Positions 17,682 through 27,126 of a stretch of 64,000 bases of DNA are shown here, one piece after another (position 1 is the first letter of the stretch; every line of letters begins with the position of its first letter). The notes below the pieces were generated by a model. The model saw only the letters and a list, made by a program, of their open reading frames with translations, was not told where the DNA came from and made no database searches. Made by a program: the position numbers and the translations under genes. Source of the DNA: Merdimmobilis hominis. Its GTDB lineage: Bacteria; Bacillota; Clostridia; Oscillospirales; Ruminococcaceae. The stretch lies in assembly GCF_016901855.1 (NCBI RefSeq), contig NZ_JACJKY010000001.1:186001-250000 (forward strand). The letters are read 5' to 3'.

Positions 17682-18494
17682 TCAAATAAACTTTGGCAAA
17701 AAGATATCCAAAAGAATCGCGGCAGCAAACAAAACGCCTGTCACAGATGCAGCAGCCGCATCCAACCGCGAAAAATAAAGCTGTTTCATGCGCGTACGTC
17801 CTTCACCGCCGCGATAACAGCGGCATTCCATCGCAAGCGCCAAATCTTCTGCACGGCGAAATGCAGAAACAAACAGCGGAATGAGAATCGGAATCAGCGC
17901 TTTTGCACGTTTTACAATGCTGCCGGTTTCCAAATCAGCACCGCGTGCTTTCTGCGCAGACATGATTTTGTCGGTTTCCTCAAGCAATGTCGGAATAAAC
18001 CGAAGCGCAATCGTCATCATCATTGCCATCTCATGCACCGGAAAGCGAATCACCTTAAGCGGCTTTAACAACCGTTCAATCGCATCGGTGAGCGCAATCG
18101 GCGAGGTGGTATAGGTCAGCAGCAGCGATCCGATAATCAAACACACGATACGAATTGCCATCAGAACCGCAACTGAAATGCCTTCCGCTGTGATTTTGAA
18201 AATCCACCAGTGAACAAGCGGTTCGCCGTCTACGAAAAAGAGATTCAAAATCGAAGTAAAGGCAATCAGCGGCAAAATCGGTTTGACGCCGCGCCAAATT
18301 GCGTTCGCAGGAATTTTTGCAATGATATATGCGCCAATCAAAAACACAGCGATCAATAAAAATGAAACCGGGTTTCTGACAATAAACAGCACGATAATGA
18401 ATGCAAGCACCAATAAAATTTTTGCACGCGGGTCAATCCGGTGCACAATTGATTTTCCGGGGAAAAACTGCCCGATGGTAATATCAGATAACAT
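17682..18494 (-). CDS. ecfT: Energy-coupling factor transporter transmembrane protein EcfT
   Basis: Membrane scaffold of the shared ECF vitamin/micronutrient importer; it couples the two EcfA ATPases to exchangeable S components. About 270 residues with five to six helices; GQFFPGKSIVHRIDPRAKILL at the start is typical. The two Ala-Arg-Gly coupling-helix motifs read as SAQKARGAD near 182 and the ALAMECRCYRGGEGRT region near 223-238. The start at 18494 follows AAGGGGGAACG and overlaps the upstream ATPase gene by 11 bases; an extension to 18578 lies wholly inside that gene. Confidence 0.95.
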   Translation of the reverse strand: MLSDITIGQFFPGKSIVHRIDPRAKILLVLAFIIVLFIVRNPVSFLLIAVFLIGAYIIAKIPANAIWRGVKPILPLIAFTSILNLFFVDGEPLVHWWIFKITAEGISVAVLMAIRIVCLIIGSLLLTYTTSPIALTDAIERLLKPLKVIRFPVHEMAMMMTIALRFIPTLLEETDKIMSAQKARGADLETGSIVKRAKALIPILIPLFVSAFRRAEDLALAMECRCYRGGEGRTRMKQLYFSRLDAAAASVTGVLFAAAILLDIFLPKFI

Positions 18495-19359
18495 CGTTCG
18501 TTCCCCCTTTTTGTAAAAACTTCTGCAAAAGAATTTCCTTTGCACGTGCAATCGTATAAACTTCTTCGCCGGCTTCAAATCCCTCTTTGGACAAAAGCGA
18601 GAACAGCCGTGTCACCTGCGGCACGGACAAACCGATCTGCTCAATCTCATCCGCACGCGAAAACGTTTCGGCCACCGTACCATATGAAAACACACTTCCC
18701 TGATTCATCACCAGTACTTTGGAACAGTATCTTGCGACATCCTCCATACTGTGCGATACAAGCAGCACCGTATTTTTTTCAGCACGATGATAGTCCGAAA
18801 TCAAATTCAGGATGGTATCCCGACCTTTTGGATCAAGTCCGGCGGTCGGCTCGTCCAAAATCAGCACTTTCGGACGCATTGCAATGACGCCTGCAATCGC
18901 CACACGCCGTTTTTGACCGCCCGAAAGCTCAAACGGACTTTTTTTGCGGAACTTATCAGAGAGTCCGACACATTCCATTGCATGTGAAACGGCTTCATTG
19001 ATCTGTTCCTCGGTAAACCCTAAGTTTTTCGGGCCAAACGCGATATCCTTTTCGACGGTTTCCTCAAACAGCTGATATTCCGGATACTGGAACACAAGGC
19101 CCACTTTAAAACGCGTTTTCTGAAGAATCTGCGTATTTTCAAAAATATCAGTGTCATCAATATAAATATGACCGGAAGTGGGCTTTAACAGACCGTTCAA
19201 ATGCTGAATGAGTGTCGATTTTCCGGAACCGGTATGTCCAATGACACCAACCAGCTCGCCTTCTTCAATCTCTAAATTAACGTCATGAATGGCGGCTTTT
19301 TCAAACGGCGTTCCTTTCCCGTATAAATGTGTTAAATGCTCTGTTTTAATGATTGCCAC
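18484..19359 (-). CDS. ecfA2: ECF transporter ATPase (EcfA2-type)
   Basis: ATP-binding subunit of the ECF importer, 291 residues. Walker A is GHTGSGKSTLIQHLNG near 36-51, the Q-loop is in GLVFQYPEYQLFEETV, the signature is LSGGQKRRVAIAGV near 143, Walker B is VLILDEPTAGLDP near 163 and the switch histidine is in VSHSMED. Start is GTG after GGAGGCGTAAACG, three bases behind the paired ATPase. The C-terminal helical extension (ARLFSLLSKEG region) is normal for EcfA proteins that heterodimerise. Confidence 0.95.
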   Translation of the reverse strand: MAIIKTEHLTHLYGKGTPFEKAAIHDVNLEIEEGELVGVIGHTGSGKSTLIQHLNGLLKPTSGHIYIDDTDIFENTQILQKTRFKVGLVFQYPEYQLFEETVEKDIAFGPKNLGFTEEQINEAVSHAMECVGLSDKFRKKSPFELSGGQKRRVAIAGVIAMRPKVLILDEPTAGLDPKGRDTILNLISDYHRAEKNTVLLVSHSMEDVARYCSKVLVMNQGSVFSYGTVAETFSRADEIEQIGLSVPQVTRLFSLLSKEGFEAGEEVYTIARAKEILLQKFLQKGGTNDVI

Positions 19360-19362
19360 CGT

Positions 19363-20214
19363 TTACGCCTCCATCATTCGTTTGAATTCTGCTGCGAATT
19401 CTTCCACTGTCAATACATCCGGCGCAAACGGAACGCCTGCTTTGTTGAGTTCATAAGCAAGCTCCGTCACCTGCGGCACATCCAAGCCGATTTCTTTCAT
19501 ACGCTCCACCTGCAAAAAAACAGCCTTCGGCACATCGTCCATCAGCACTTTTCCGCCGTCTACTACAACAACACGATCAGCCGAAGCAGCTTCATCCATA
19601 AAGTGCGTAATCAAAATGACAGTTGTGTCATGTTCTTTGTTGAGCCGCTGGATCGTTTTTAATACTTCACGGCGGCCGTGCGGGTCAAGCATTGCGGTAG
19701 GCTCGTCCAATACAATGCAGTCCGGGTTCATCGCAATGATCCCGGCAATGGCAACACGCTGTTTCTGACCGCCCGAAAGCTGGTGCGGTGCGTGTTCCCG
19801 ATAAGCAAACATGCCAACGTCTTTTAAAGCCGCATCGACACGCGTGCGGATTTCTTTTGGTTCAACACCTAAATTTTCAAGTGCAAATGCCACATCTTCT
19901 TCAACGATCGTTGCAACAATCTGATTATCCGGATTCTGAAACACCATGCCCACATGCTGGCGAATTTCAAAAATCATATTATCATCGCGTGTGTCGATCG
20001 CGTCGACATAGACAACGCCTTCAGTCGGCTGTAAAATAGCATTGATGTGCTTCGCAAGCGTCGATTTTCCCGAACCGTTATGGCCGAGAACCGCCACAAA
20101 TTCCCCTTTTTTCACCGAAAGGTTCACATCATGGAGAACCGGAATCGGCTCTGATTCTTCCTCCATTTGATGATAGGAAAAAGAAACGTGTTTAAACTCT
20201 ATTAAATCGCTCAT
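19363..20214 (-). CDS. ecfA1: ECF transporter ATPase (EcfA1-type)
   Basis: Second ATPase of the ECF module, 283 residues. Walker [17 protein letters not shown] near 41, Q-loop [15 protein letters not shown] near 89, signature [13 protein letters not shown] near 146, Walker [14 protein letters not shown], and H-loop [10 protein letters not shown]. The FQNPDNQ sequence is the EcfA1 hallmark. It heads the ecfA1-ecfA2-ecfT-truA cluster, and the S components would be encoded elsewhere. Confidence 0.95.
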   Translation of the reverse strand: MSDLIEFKHVSFSYHQMEEESEPIPVLHDVNLSVKKGEFVAVLGHNGSGKSTLAKHINAILQPTEGVVYVDAIDTRDDNMIFEIRQHVGMVFQNPDNQIVATIVEEDVAFALENLGVEPKEIRTRVDAALKDVGMFAYREHAPHQLSGGQKQRVAIAGIIAMNPDCIVLDEPTAMLDPHGRREVLKTIQRLNKEHDTTVILITHFMDEAASADRVVVVDGGKVLMDDVPKAVFLQVERMKEIGLDVPQVTELAYELNKAGVPFAPDVLTVEEFAAEFKRMMEA

Positions 20215-20224
20215 ATTCTATCCT

Positions 20225-21094
20225 TTACTTTTCTGCTTTCCAAATTGCCGTCGAACCGCACGGCAAAACAAGCCCGCTCTGTGTGACCGGCAAACCGATT
20301 TCCTCTGCTGACACGCTTCCGCCGAATTTCTTCTGGATTGTTACACCCAATAAGTACTGCATAACAGACGGCGGCAGTCCGGTTGTATAGGAATTGAGCA
20401 AGAAAAGCGCCGGATCATCCGAAAGCACGCCGGAACACAGATCGACCATCTGATAAATCTGATCTTCAAGCTTCCAGACCTCGCCGCCGGGACCCCGTCC
20501 ATAAGACGGCGGGTCCATGATGACGATATCGTAGCGTTTGCCGCGTTTAATTTCGCGCGCAACAAACTTTTCACAGTCATCGACAATCCAACGGATCGGA
20601 CGGTCGGAAAGATTCGAAAGTGCCGCATTTTCCCGCGCCCAAGCGACCATACCTTTCGATGCGTCAACATGACACACTTCTGCGCCGGCTGCGGCACATG
20701 CAAGCGTTGCACCGCCCGTATATGCAAACAAGTTGAGCACTTTAAGCGGACGACCGGTATTTTTGATTGTATCCATCAAAAGCGCCCAGTTGACTGCCTG
20801 CTCCGGGAAAAGTCCTGTGTGCTTAAATCCGGTCGGGCGAATACGGAAGTTGAGCGAACGATACGACACCGTCCAGCTTTCGGGAAGTGTTTTGAAAAAC
20901 TCCCACTGTCCGCCGCCTTTGTTCGACCGATGATAGCGCGCATCGGCACGCTTCCAAAGCGGATGTTCTTTTTTTGTATTCCAGATGATCTGCGGATCGG
21001 GCCGAACCAGTACATGGCTCCCCCAGCGTTCAAGCTTCTCCCCGCCGCTTGTATCAATCATTTCATAATCTGTAAAGTCGTTTACAAAACGCAT
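20225..21094 (-). CDS. Class I SAM-dependent methyltransferase, RlmI/RlmK-like
   Basis: 289 residues. The central part is a Rossmann-type methyltransferase: motif I VLNLFAYTGGATLACAAAGA near 119-138, followed by VDASKGMVAWARENA, and catalytic motif IV IMDPPSYGRGP near 193-203. DPP(S/P) with an N-terminal beta domain is typical of RNA base methyltransferases of the Methyltrans_SAM group (relatives of RlmI/RlmK). No separate PUA domain is evident, so the target base cannot be named. It lies between glmM and ecfA1 with only 3- and 10-base gaps. Confidence 0.8.
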   Translation of the reverse strand: MRFVNDFTDYEMIDTSGGEKLERWGSHVLVRPDPQIIWNTKKEHPLWKRADARYHRSNKGGGQWEFFKTLPESWTVSYRSLNFRIRPTGFKHTGLFPEQAVNWALLMDTIKNTGRPLKVLNLFAYTGGATLACAAAGAEVCHVDASKGMVAWARENAALSNLSDRPIRWIVDDCEKFVAREIKRGKRYDIVIMDPPSYGRGPGGEVWKLEDQIYQMVDLCSGVLSDDPALFLLNSYTTGLPPSVMQYLLGVTIQKKFGGSVSAEEIGLPVTQSGLVLPCGSTAIWKAEK

Positions 21095-21097
21095 GAA

Positions 21098-22447
21098 TTA
21101 AAAACTCTCCTCAATAACGCTGCAAATCGCGTCACAATACTCCTTGATCTTTTCTTCGTCTGTTCCTTCGAGCATCACACGAATGAGCGGCTCTGTTCCA
21201 GATGCACGGACAAGCACCCGTCCGGTTTCTCCGAGGGCATTTTCCGCCTCTTTAATAGATTCCTGCACTGCCGGATGGTCTTTATACTCCTTGCGTGCCT
21301 GTGCGCTTGCGTGAACCGAACGCATCACCTGCGGCGATTTTGTCATTGCCGCGGCAATCTCAGAAAATGCAAGACCGGTTTCTTTTGCAATCTGCAAAAA
21401 CTGAATCGCAGTGAGCTGTCCGTCGCCGGTGTTTGCATAGTCGGACAAAATAATGTGACCGGAGTCCTCGCCGCCAAGATTATAACCGTTTTTGAGCATC
21501 TCCTCAAGCACATAACGGTCGCCAACCGCTGTGGTGGCAAGCGAAATGCCCTCTTTTTTTGCAAACGCCCGCATGCCGAAGTTTGACATGACGGTAAGCA
21601 CTGCCGTATCTTTTTTGAGCGTGCCGTTTGCTTTCATATACTTTGCAAATGCCGCAATAATCTGATCACCGTCGATTTGTTTGCCGTTTTCGTCCACTGC
21701 CAGACAGCGATCTGCATCGCCGTCAAACGCAAAGCCGCCCATGATATCGTCGTGCGTTTTGACATAGTCACAAAGCGCGCCCATATGAGTGGAACCACAG
21801 TCTTTGTTGATATTCTCGCCGTTTGGCTCAGCGCTCAGCACCACCACATCGGCACCGAGTGATTCAAACAGCGTTTTTGCCGTTGCACTCGCACTTCCGT
21901 TTGCACAGTCGAGCGCGATCCGCATGCCGTCAAACCGAGATGAAACGGTGGAGCACAGATGCTCAATATAATCGTTTCTGGCGTCTGCACAGGAGGAAAT
22001 TCGTCCGAGCTCAACGCCCGATTTTAACGTGATGTCCTGCGGTGTATCGAGAATGAGCGCTTCGATCTCTGCCTCCAGTTCATCGGGCAGTTTATAGCCG
22101 GAGGAGCTGAACAGTTTAATGCCGTTGAACTCCACAGGATTGTGCGATGCCGAAATCATCACGCCGGCATCGGCTTTGTATTTTTCCACAAGATAAGAGG
22201 TTGCAGGCGTCGGAATCACACCAAGGCACACGGCATCCGCGCCGACGGAACAAAGTCCTGCTGCGAGTGCCGCCTCCAGCATTTCCGAAGAAATACGCGT
22301 ATCTTTTGCGATCAGAATGCGCGGTTTATGATGGGTATGCTTTGTCAATACAACTGCTGCCGCTCTTCCGATCTGCATCGCCAGTTCGCAGGTGAGCTCT
22401 GTGTTCGCAACACCGCGTGCGCCGTCTGTTCCAAACAATCTTCCCAT
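21098..22447 (-). CDS. glmM: Phosphoglucosamine mutase
   Basis: Converts glucosamine-6-phosphate to glucosamine-1-phosphate for peptidoglycan precursor UDP-GlcNAc. 449 residues, normal length. MGRLFGTDGARGVAN at the start, catalytic-serine loop MISASHNPVEFNGIK near 97-111 (Ser101-like), metal-binding loop GFAFDGDADRCLAVD near 237, sugar-binding GGEDSGHI near 324 and phosphate-binding RASGTEPLIRVMLEG near 416 are all present. RBS AAAGGAGCG. Part of the ruvCAB-glmM co-directional run. Confidence 0.97.
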   Translation of the reverse strand: MGRLFGTDGARGVANTELTCELAMQIGRAAAVVLTKHTHHKPRILIAKDTRISSEMLEAALAAGLCSVGADAVCLGVIPTPATSYLVEKYKADAGVMISASHNPVEFNGIKLFSSSGYKLPDELEAEIEALILDTPQDITLKSGVELGRISSCADARNDYIEHLCSTVSSRFDGMRIALDCANGSASATAKTLFESLGADVVVLSAEPNGENINKDCGSTHMGALCDYVKTHDDIMGGFAFDGDADRCLAVDENGKQIDGDQIIAAFAKYMKANGTLKKDTAVLTVMSNFGMRAFAKKEGISLATTAVGDRYVLEEMLKNGYNLGGEDSGHIILSDYANTGDGQLTAIQFLQIAKETGLAFSEIAAAMTKSPQVMRSVHASAQARKEYKDHPAVQESIKEAENALGETGRVLVRASGTEPLIRVMLEGTDEEKIKEYCDAICSVIEESF

Positions 22448-22476
22448 AGTAAATCGCTCCTTTTACTCTATTCAAA

Positions 22477-23517
22477 TTAAAAAGATAACTGCTGCCCTTC
22501 CTCTAAAATCCCCAAATGTGCATACGCAAGCGGCGTTGCACAGCGGCCTCTCGGCGTACGCGCCAAAAAGCCGAGCTGCATCAGATACGGTTCATACACG
22601 TCCTCAAGTGTCACCGCCTCTTCGCCGAGTGCTGCTGCCAATGTTTCAAGACCAACCGGCCCGCCTTTATAATTTTGAATAATCATCCGAAGCATTCTCC
22701 GGTCAACCAAGTCAAGGCCGAGTTCATCAATCTCAAGCTTTGACAAAGCAACCGAAACAATTTCTTTTGTAATCGCGCCGTCGCCCAGCACCTGTGCAAA
22801 ATCCCGCACCCGTTTTAATAACCGGTTGGCAATACGCGGCGTTCCGCGCGACCGTTTTGCAAGTTCAAACGCTCCATCATATTCACACGGAATCTCAAGA
22901 ATGCTTGCACTGCGCGTGATAATCTCCGCAAGTTCCTTCGGAGAATAAAGCTCCAGCCGAAACAGCACGCCAAATCGGTCACGCAGCGGCGAAGTGAGCT
23001 GTCCTGCACGCGTCGTTGCACCGATCAGCGTAAAATGCGGCAGATCAATTCGAATCGAACGGGCAGACGGTCCTTTTCCGATGACAATGTCGATCGCAAA
23101 ATCCTCCATTGCCGGATAAAGCACCTCTTCAACCGAACGCGAAAGCCGGTGAATCTCGTCGATAAACAGCACATCATTTGCGTTGAGTCCCGTGAGAATC
23201 GCCGCCAAGTCGCCGGGCTTTTCGATCGCCGGTCCGGAAGTTACACGGAGATTGACGTTCATTTCATTCGCGATAATCGCCGACAATGTCGTTTTACCAA
23301 GTCCGGGCGGGCCGTACAACAACACATGGTCAAGCGAATCGCCGCGCGCTTTTGCCGCTTCAATATAAATCGAAAGGTTTTCTTTCACCTTTTCCTGCCC
23401 GATATATTCGCTGAGCGTTTTCGGCCGGAGTGAATATTCGGTGTCAATATCATTCGATGTGAATTCCGGTGCGCTTAACCGCTCCTCGAATCCGCAATCC
23501 TCTTCTTCATAAAACAT
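22477..23517 (-). CDS. ruvB: Holliday junction branch migration ATPase RuvB
   Basis: Motor ATPase that drives branch migration with RuvA. 346 residues. [19 protein letters not shown] near 32-50, Walker [12 protein letters not shown] near 69, Walker [13 protein letters not shown] near 113, sensor [18 protein letters not shown] near 166, and the C-terminal winged-helix [12 protein letters not shown] segment. Start is ATG at 23517 after AAAGGTG, six bases behind the ruvA stop. Confidence 0.97.
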   Translation of the reverse strand: MFYEEEDCGFEERLSAPEFTSNDIDTEYSLRPKTLSEYIGQEKVKENLSIYIEAAKARGDSLDHVLLYGPPGLGKTTLSAIIANEMNVNLRVTSGPAIEKPGDLAAILTGLNANDVLFIDEIHRLSRSVEEVLYPAMEDFAIDIVIGKGPSARSIRIDLPHFTLIGATTRAGQLTSPLRDRFGVLFRLELYSPKELAEIITRSASILEIPCEYDGAFELAKRSRGTPRIANRLLKRVRDFAQVLGDGAITKEIVSVALSKLEIDELGLDLVDRRMLRMIIQNYKGGPVGLETLAAALGEEAVTLEDVYEPYLMQLGFLARTPRGRCATPLAYAHLGILEEGQQLSF

Positions 23518-23523
23518 ACTGTG

Positions 23524-24129
23524 TTACACCTTTCCTGCCAGTGCTTTTAAGCCGCGTTTGATGAGCTCCTCAACCGAAAGGCTGCCATCCAGCGAAGAAA
23601 CAGCATTGGTTGCCTCGGCACGCGCATAGCCAAGCACTTCGAGCGCGCTGATGGCTTCTGCTGCATTCGCCTGCACACCCGCCGCAGGTACGGGAAGCTC
23701 CGCACCGGTAATACCGCTTGCCGCCTGCTCTTTTGATACTTTATCCCGAAGTTCCAAAACAATACGTTCCGCCGTTTTCGGACCGATGCCCGGCGCACGA
23801 ATTGCCTTTGCATCACCGGATGCCACCGCAAGCGCAAACCGCTCCGGCGAAAGATTCGAAAGAACAGAAACAGCGCCTTTCGGACCAACACCCGAAACGC
23901 CAATCAGCAGCTTAAACATCGTGCGTTCCGCTTCATCGTAAAACCCGTATAAATCAATCGCATCTTCTTTTACGGCAAGATGTGTAAAAAGCTTTACCTG
24001 CTCGCCGATTGCGGGCAGTTTGGAAATCGTCATCATAGAGGTTTTGATCGAATATCCGATTCCGCCGCATTCAATCACTACATGATTTTGTTCAACGAAT
24101 GCCAGTGTTCCGCTTACGCTGTAGATCAA
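23524..24129 (-). CDS. ruvA: Holliday junction branch migration protein RuvA
   Basis: Binds four-way junctions and recruits RuvB. 201 residues: N-terminal OB fold (IYSVSGTLAFVEQNHVVIECGGIGY), tandem helix-hairpin-helix motifs in the middle (LIGVSGVGPKGAVSVLS near 72 and IRAPGIGPKTAERIVLELRDK near 108), and a C-terminal UBA-like domain (EAISALEVLGYARAEATNAV). The start is TTG at 24129, spaced 7 bases after AGGAGG; an ATG at 24228 would add 33 residues unlike any RuvA. The start lies inside ruvC (38-base overlap). Confidence 0.95.
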   Translation of the reverse strand: MIYSVSGTLAFVEQNHVVIECGGIGYSIKTSMMTISKLPAIGEQVKLFTHLAVKEDAIDLYGFYDEAERTMFKLLIGVSGVGPKGAVSVLSNLSPERFALAVASGDAKAIRAPGIGPKTAERIVLELRDKVSKEQAASGITGAELPVPAAGVQANAAEAISALEVLGYARAEATNAVSSLDGSLSVEELIKRGLKALAGKV

Positions 24130-24643
24130 CGGTAATTCCTCCTTTTGCCCGCATTGCCTGTTCCAACAATCTTGATGATGCACTGTGTGCATGACAAACC
24201 GCAACCGCCAATGCATCTGCGGTATCATCCGGCTTTGGCACCGACGAAAGACGCAAAAGCCGCTTTGTCATCTCCATCACCTGGATTTTTTGTGCTTTTC
24301 CGTAGCCGACGACCGCCTGTTTCACCTGCATCGGCGTATATTCATAGTTCGGCACGCCGCACTGTGCGCAGGCAAGCAAAATGACACCGCGTGCCTGTGC
24401 AACGTCGATACCGGTTGTTTTATTATTGTAAAAAAACAGCTTTTCAATCGCGACTGCATCGGGACGATGACGAATTAGAAGTTCTTTTGTTTCTTCATAA
24501 ATTTTCAAAAGACGTCTTTCAAACGGTTCGTCAGGCGTCGTGGTGATTGCACCGTACGCAAGCGTTGTAAACCGCGCCTGAAAATACTCAACCACACCAT
24601 ATCCGACAATCGCATAGCCAGGATCAATTCCTAAAATTCTCAT
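24092..24643 (-). CDS. ruvC: Crossover junction endodeoxyribonuclease RuvC
   Basis: Resolves Holliday junctions by paired nicks. 183 residues. MRILGIDPGYAIVGYGVV supplies the first catalytic Asp, AIEKLFFYNNKTTGIDVAQARG near 65-86 the Glu, and the C-terminal KPDDTADALAVAVCH near 137-151 the final two Asp residues. Start 24643 is preferred (GGAGAAAAGA upstream) over the ATG at 24655. The last 38 bases overlap ruvA, so translation is coupled. It begins the long minus-strand run. Confidence 0.95.
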   Translation of the reverse strand: MRILGIDPGYAIVGYGVVEYFQARFTTLAYGAITTTPDEPFERRLLKIYEETKELLIRHRPDAVAIEKLFFYNNKTTGIDVAQARGVILLACAQCGVPNYEYTPMQVKQAVVGYGKAQKIQVMEMTKRLLRLSSVPKPDDTADALAVAVCHAHSASSRLLEQAMRAKGGITVDLQRKRNTGIR

Positions 24644-24673
24644 TCTTTTCTCCATACTCTGTATATCCGTATA

Positions 24674-24702
24674 ATTATATCATAGAACAAAATTTCATGC
24701 AA
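24674..24702 (-). promoter_or_regulatory. Sigma-A-type promoter of ruvCAB
   Basis: Minus-strand TTGCAT (24697-24702) and TATAAT (24674-24679) are separated by exactly 17 bases, about 30 bases upstream of the ruvC start. Confidence 0.75.
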
Positions 24703-24813
24703 GAAAAACGACTGTTTGCGCAAAAATATTTATCAATTATCTTTTTATAATATCCGCGCAGAATAACAATTCATAAAGCGGCATATACTACAAACACAGA
24801 AAAGAGGGATTGT

Positions 24814-25344
24814 GTGATAAAAAAATACATTTGGCATTTTCTTCTCCTTTGTGCCGGCACAATTTTAGCCGGTACACTGCTCCACTTTGTCTACGAATGG
24901 AGCGGAAATATGGCTTGGGTCGGAACCTTCAGCGCAGTGAATGAAAGTACATTTGAACACTTAAAGCTGCTGATCACACCGCTTTTGCTCTTTGGAATCA
25001 TCGGTTTTATTCGACACCGCAGTCATTTTCAAAACATTTTCCCCGCCTTGCTTTTCGCTATTCTTACAGGCACGCTTACCATCACCGCTTTTTTCTACAC
25101 GTATACCGGCATTATCGGAACAAACTTTATGGTGCTTGATATTTTCTCATTTATCTTAGGCACATTTGTTTCTTATTTTGTGATATTCCGTACGATTGCA
25201 AGCGATCGATTCACCTCGACAGCATGGAACGTGTTCTCAGTCATCGCAATTTTGGTGATTGCTGCTTCTATGGTGTTTTTCACGTTTTATCCGCCGCAGA
25301 TCGCCTTATTCAAAGACCCGCTCACCAAAACATTCGGCATCTGA
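24814..25344 (+). CDS. DUF6512 family membrane protein
   Basis: 176-residue protein with about six hydrophobic helices, no enzymatic motif. The start region WHFLLLCAGTILAGTLLHFVYEWSG and the segment FSAVNESTFEHLKLL near 48-62 are recognisable for the DUF6512 family of Clostridia, of unknown function. The start codon is GTG after GAGGGATT. It stands alone on the plus strand, divergent from ruvC, with about 90 bases before the DUF4364 gene. Confidence 0.7.
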   Translation: MIKKYIWHFLLLCAGTILAGTLLHFVYEWSGNMAWVGTFSAVNESTFEHLKLLITPLLLFGIIGFIRHRSHFQNIFPALLFAILTGTLTITAFFYTYTGIIGTNFMVLDIFSFILGTFVSYFVIFRTIASDRFTSTAWNVFSVIAILVIAASMVFFTFYPPQIALFKDPLTKTFGI

Positions 25345-25434
25345 CCCTCTTTAAAACGATTGATCTGCAAAAAACAAGCCTTTTCTTTCTAAAATATTTA
25401 TGGTATATTTAAAAAGTAGAAAGGAGGCTTATTT

Positions 25435-25992
25435 ATGATTGATCGAGAAGCTGTTGTCCCGGGCATCGGCAGAGGCGGTATGACCGATAAATATCAAATC
25501 AAAATTCTCATCTGCTATTTGATGTCTGTTGTGGAATCCCCTTTTACAAAAGAACAGCTGCATGAAATTTTTGCAGACGGACAGATTGTCAATTACTTCA
25601 GCTTTTGTGAAGCAATCGAAGAGCTCTCCGAAAGTCATCACATCGAAAAACAGTCAGATGAAGAATCGGGCGTTTACACCTTAAATCCGCTTGGTGCAGA
25701 AACGGCACGGCGGCTGTCGCGTTCACTTCCAAAATCTATCCGCGACAACGTTGTGCAGACAGCGATGCAGCTGCTTGCACGAAAAAAATACGAGCGTGAA
25801 AACGAAGTTCGCATCACACCTGTCACCAATGGATTTTCCGTTACATGCACGATTCATGACACGTCGTTTGACTTGATGGAACTGACGCTTTATGCGCCCG
25901 ACCGTATTCAAGCCGAACTGATTAAACGAAACTTCTTAAAAGATCCCGTAACGCTGTATCAAAACACCATCGAGCTTTTGACAAACAGCTGA
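25435..25992 (+). CDS. DUF4364 family winged-helix-like protein
   Basis: 185 residues. The N-terminal half (DKYQIKILICYLMSVVESPFTKEQLHEIF, then FCEAIEELSESHHIEKQ and GVYTLNPLGAETARRLS) has the pattern of a winged-helix DNA-binding fold; the C-terminal half is a beta-rich domain. The whole resembles the DUF4364 family found across Clostridia, perhaps a small transcriptional regulator. Strong start (AAAGGAGGCTTATTT ATG). Ends at a bidirectional terminator. Confidence 0.75.
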   Translation: MIDREAVVPGIGRGGMTDKYQIKILICYLMSVVESPFTKEQLHEIFADGQIVNYFSFCEAIEELSESHHIEKQSDEESGVYTLNPLGAETARRLSRSLPKSIRDNVVQTAMQLLARKKYERENEVRITPVTNGFSVTCTIHDTSFDLMELTLYAPDRIQAELIKRNFLKDPVTLYQNTIELLTNS

Positions 25993-26006
25993 TCATCCAA
26001 AAAATA

Positions 26007-26043
26007 ATCAGGGCAGGAACAAGTTTGTTCCTGCCCTGATTTA
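26007..26043. terminator. Bidirectional terminator between DUF4364 and the BSH-family gene
   Basis: ATCAGGGCAGGAACA pairs with TGTTCCTGCCCTGAT (15-bp stem, 4-base loop) with A-rich and T-rich flanks, placed between two convergent genes. Confidence 0.9.
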
Positions 26044-27018
26044 TTATGCTTCCCAATAGATTTGCTGTTCTCCCCGAAGTTTATAGGTGCAAAGATTCGT
26101 TTCATTCACATGCGAAACCATTGAAACGGCTGTGATCTGATTGTTTTCATACGTTTTATAATAATAGATCCCTTTTGACACATTCACACAGCAGGAATAT
26201 GTCGTCAGATCGAACTCTTTGCGTTTCGTCCGGACACAGCCGCGCACCATTGCCACTGCATCCAGTATATGAAACACCTGTGACACACATGCGCTTTCCG
26301 TTTGATCGCATACACTGTTGCATTTGCAAAACAAAGCCTTTACAAACCGAGATGCCGGAGACGCATCACCCGGAATGCCGATCGCGCCCATCCCCTCACC
26401 GAACGGCGAAAGTGCAAGATGCTCATCAAACTGATTTTCAGGAAACGCAGCGGACAGATGCAGATACTGCCGAATGTTTTCTCTGTGAAACGGAAACGGC
26501 GGATTGTTTGTCAGCACGCCATACGGATTATCGTATACAGAAAGCCTGCCGTTTGACGGTTCCAGGACAATGCAAGACGTTTCATCCGCCACAATCCAAT
26601 GCAAAGGCGCAAGCGGCAATTCTTCACAAAACGGCACGGCAATCACCGAAATGTCAGACAGCATTCGTTTGACCTCGTCCACATTTGCGCAGCACCCAAG
26701 CAGATACGGAATAAGCTCATACGGTGCAAGCGGTTTTCCTTTGATTTCTTCATCTGTTTGATAGGATGCATTCTCCGAAAAGAATAGCCCAGCCATGCAC
26801 AGCCCTGTTTCACTTATAGCCTCTGCATAAAGCGGCGTGCCGTTTGTGACGTTCGCCATTCCAATCATCGCATAATGCTGGTTTATCGTTGGAAGCCGTT
26901 TTGTCTGAATCGGAAAGCGGCGCGGTGTAATCACCACCTGCTCCCCAAATGAATGTGCAATGTCCATATTTCGTCCGAAATAAAAATCTCCGTTTGAAAA
27001 CGTCAGTGCAGTGCACAT
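26044..27018 (-). CDS. Choloylglycine hydrolase family protein (bile salt hydrolase / penicillin V acylase type)
   Basis: N-terminal nucleophile hydrolase that cleaves linear amides, such as taurine/glycine-conjugated bile acids. From ATG 27018 (after GGAGAG) the protein is 324 residues and starts MCTALTF, exposing Cys2 once Met is removed. Other catalytic positions fit the BSH numbering: Arg16 and Asp19 in FGRNMD, an Asn in VLTNNPPF near 170-177, and an Arg in SPASRFVKAL near 227. SETGLCMAGLFFS near 75-87 is also typical. A longer frame to 27093 would bury Cys2 and is rejected. Gut bacteria use such enzymes for bile tolerance; whether this copy prefers bile salts or acyl-homoserine/penicillin-type amides cannot be told. 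Confidence 0.88.
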   Translation of the reverse strand: MCTALTFSNGDFYFGRNMDIAHSFGEQVVITPRRFPIQTKRLPTINQHYAMIGMANVTNGTPLYAEAISETGLCMAGLFFSENASYQTDEEIKGKPLAPYELIPYLLGCCANVDEVKRMLSDISVIAVPFCEELPLAPLHWIVADETSCIVLEPSNGRLSVYDNPYGVLTNNPPFPFHRENIRQYLHLSAAFPENQFDEHLALSPFGEGMGAIGIPGDASPASRFVKALFCKCNSVCDQTESACVSQVFHILDAVAMVRGCVRTKRKEFDLTTYSCCVNVSKGIYYYKTYENNQITAVSMVSHVNETNLCTYKLRGEQQIYWEA

Positions 27019-27126
27019 CGGATGCATCTCTCCTTTTGTATTTATCAGATAAAAACAGTATGCCCGTTTTTTAAAACAAATACAAAACCACAAGAGGATA
27101 CATTGTTATTCTTTCATAGAAGCAAT

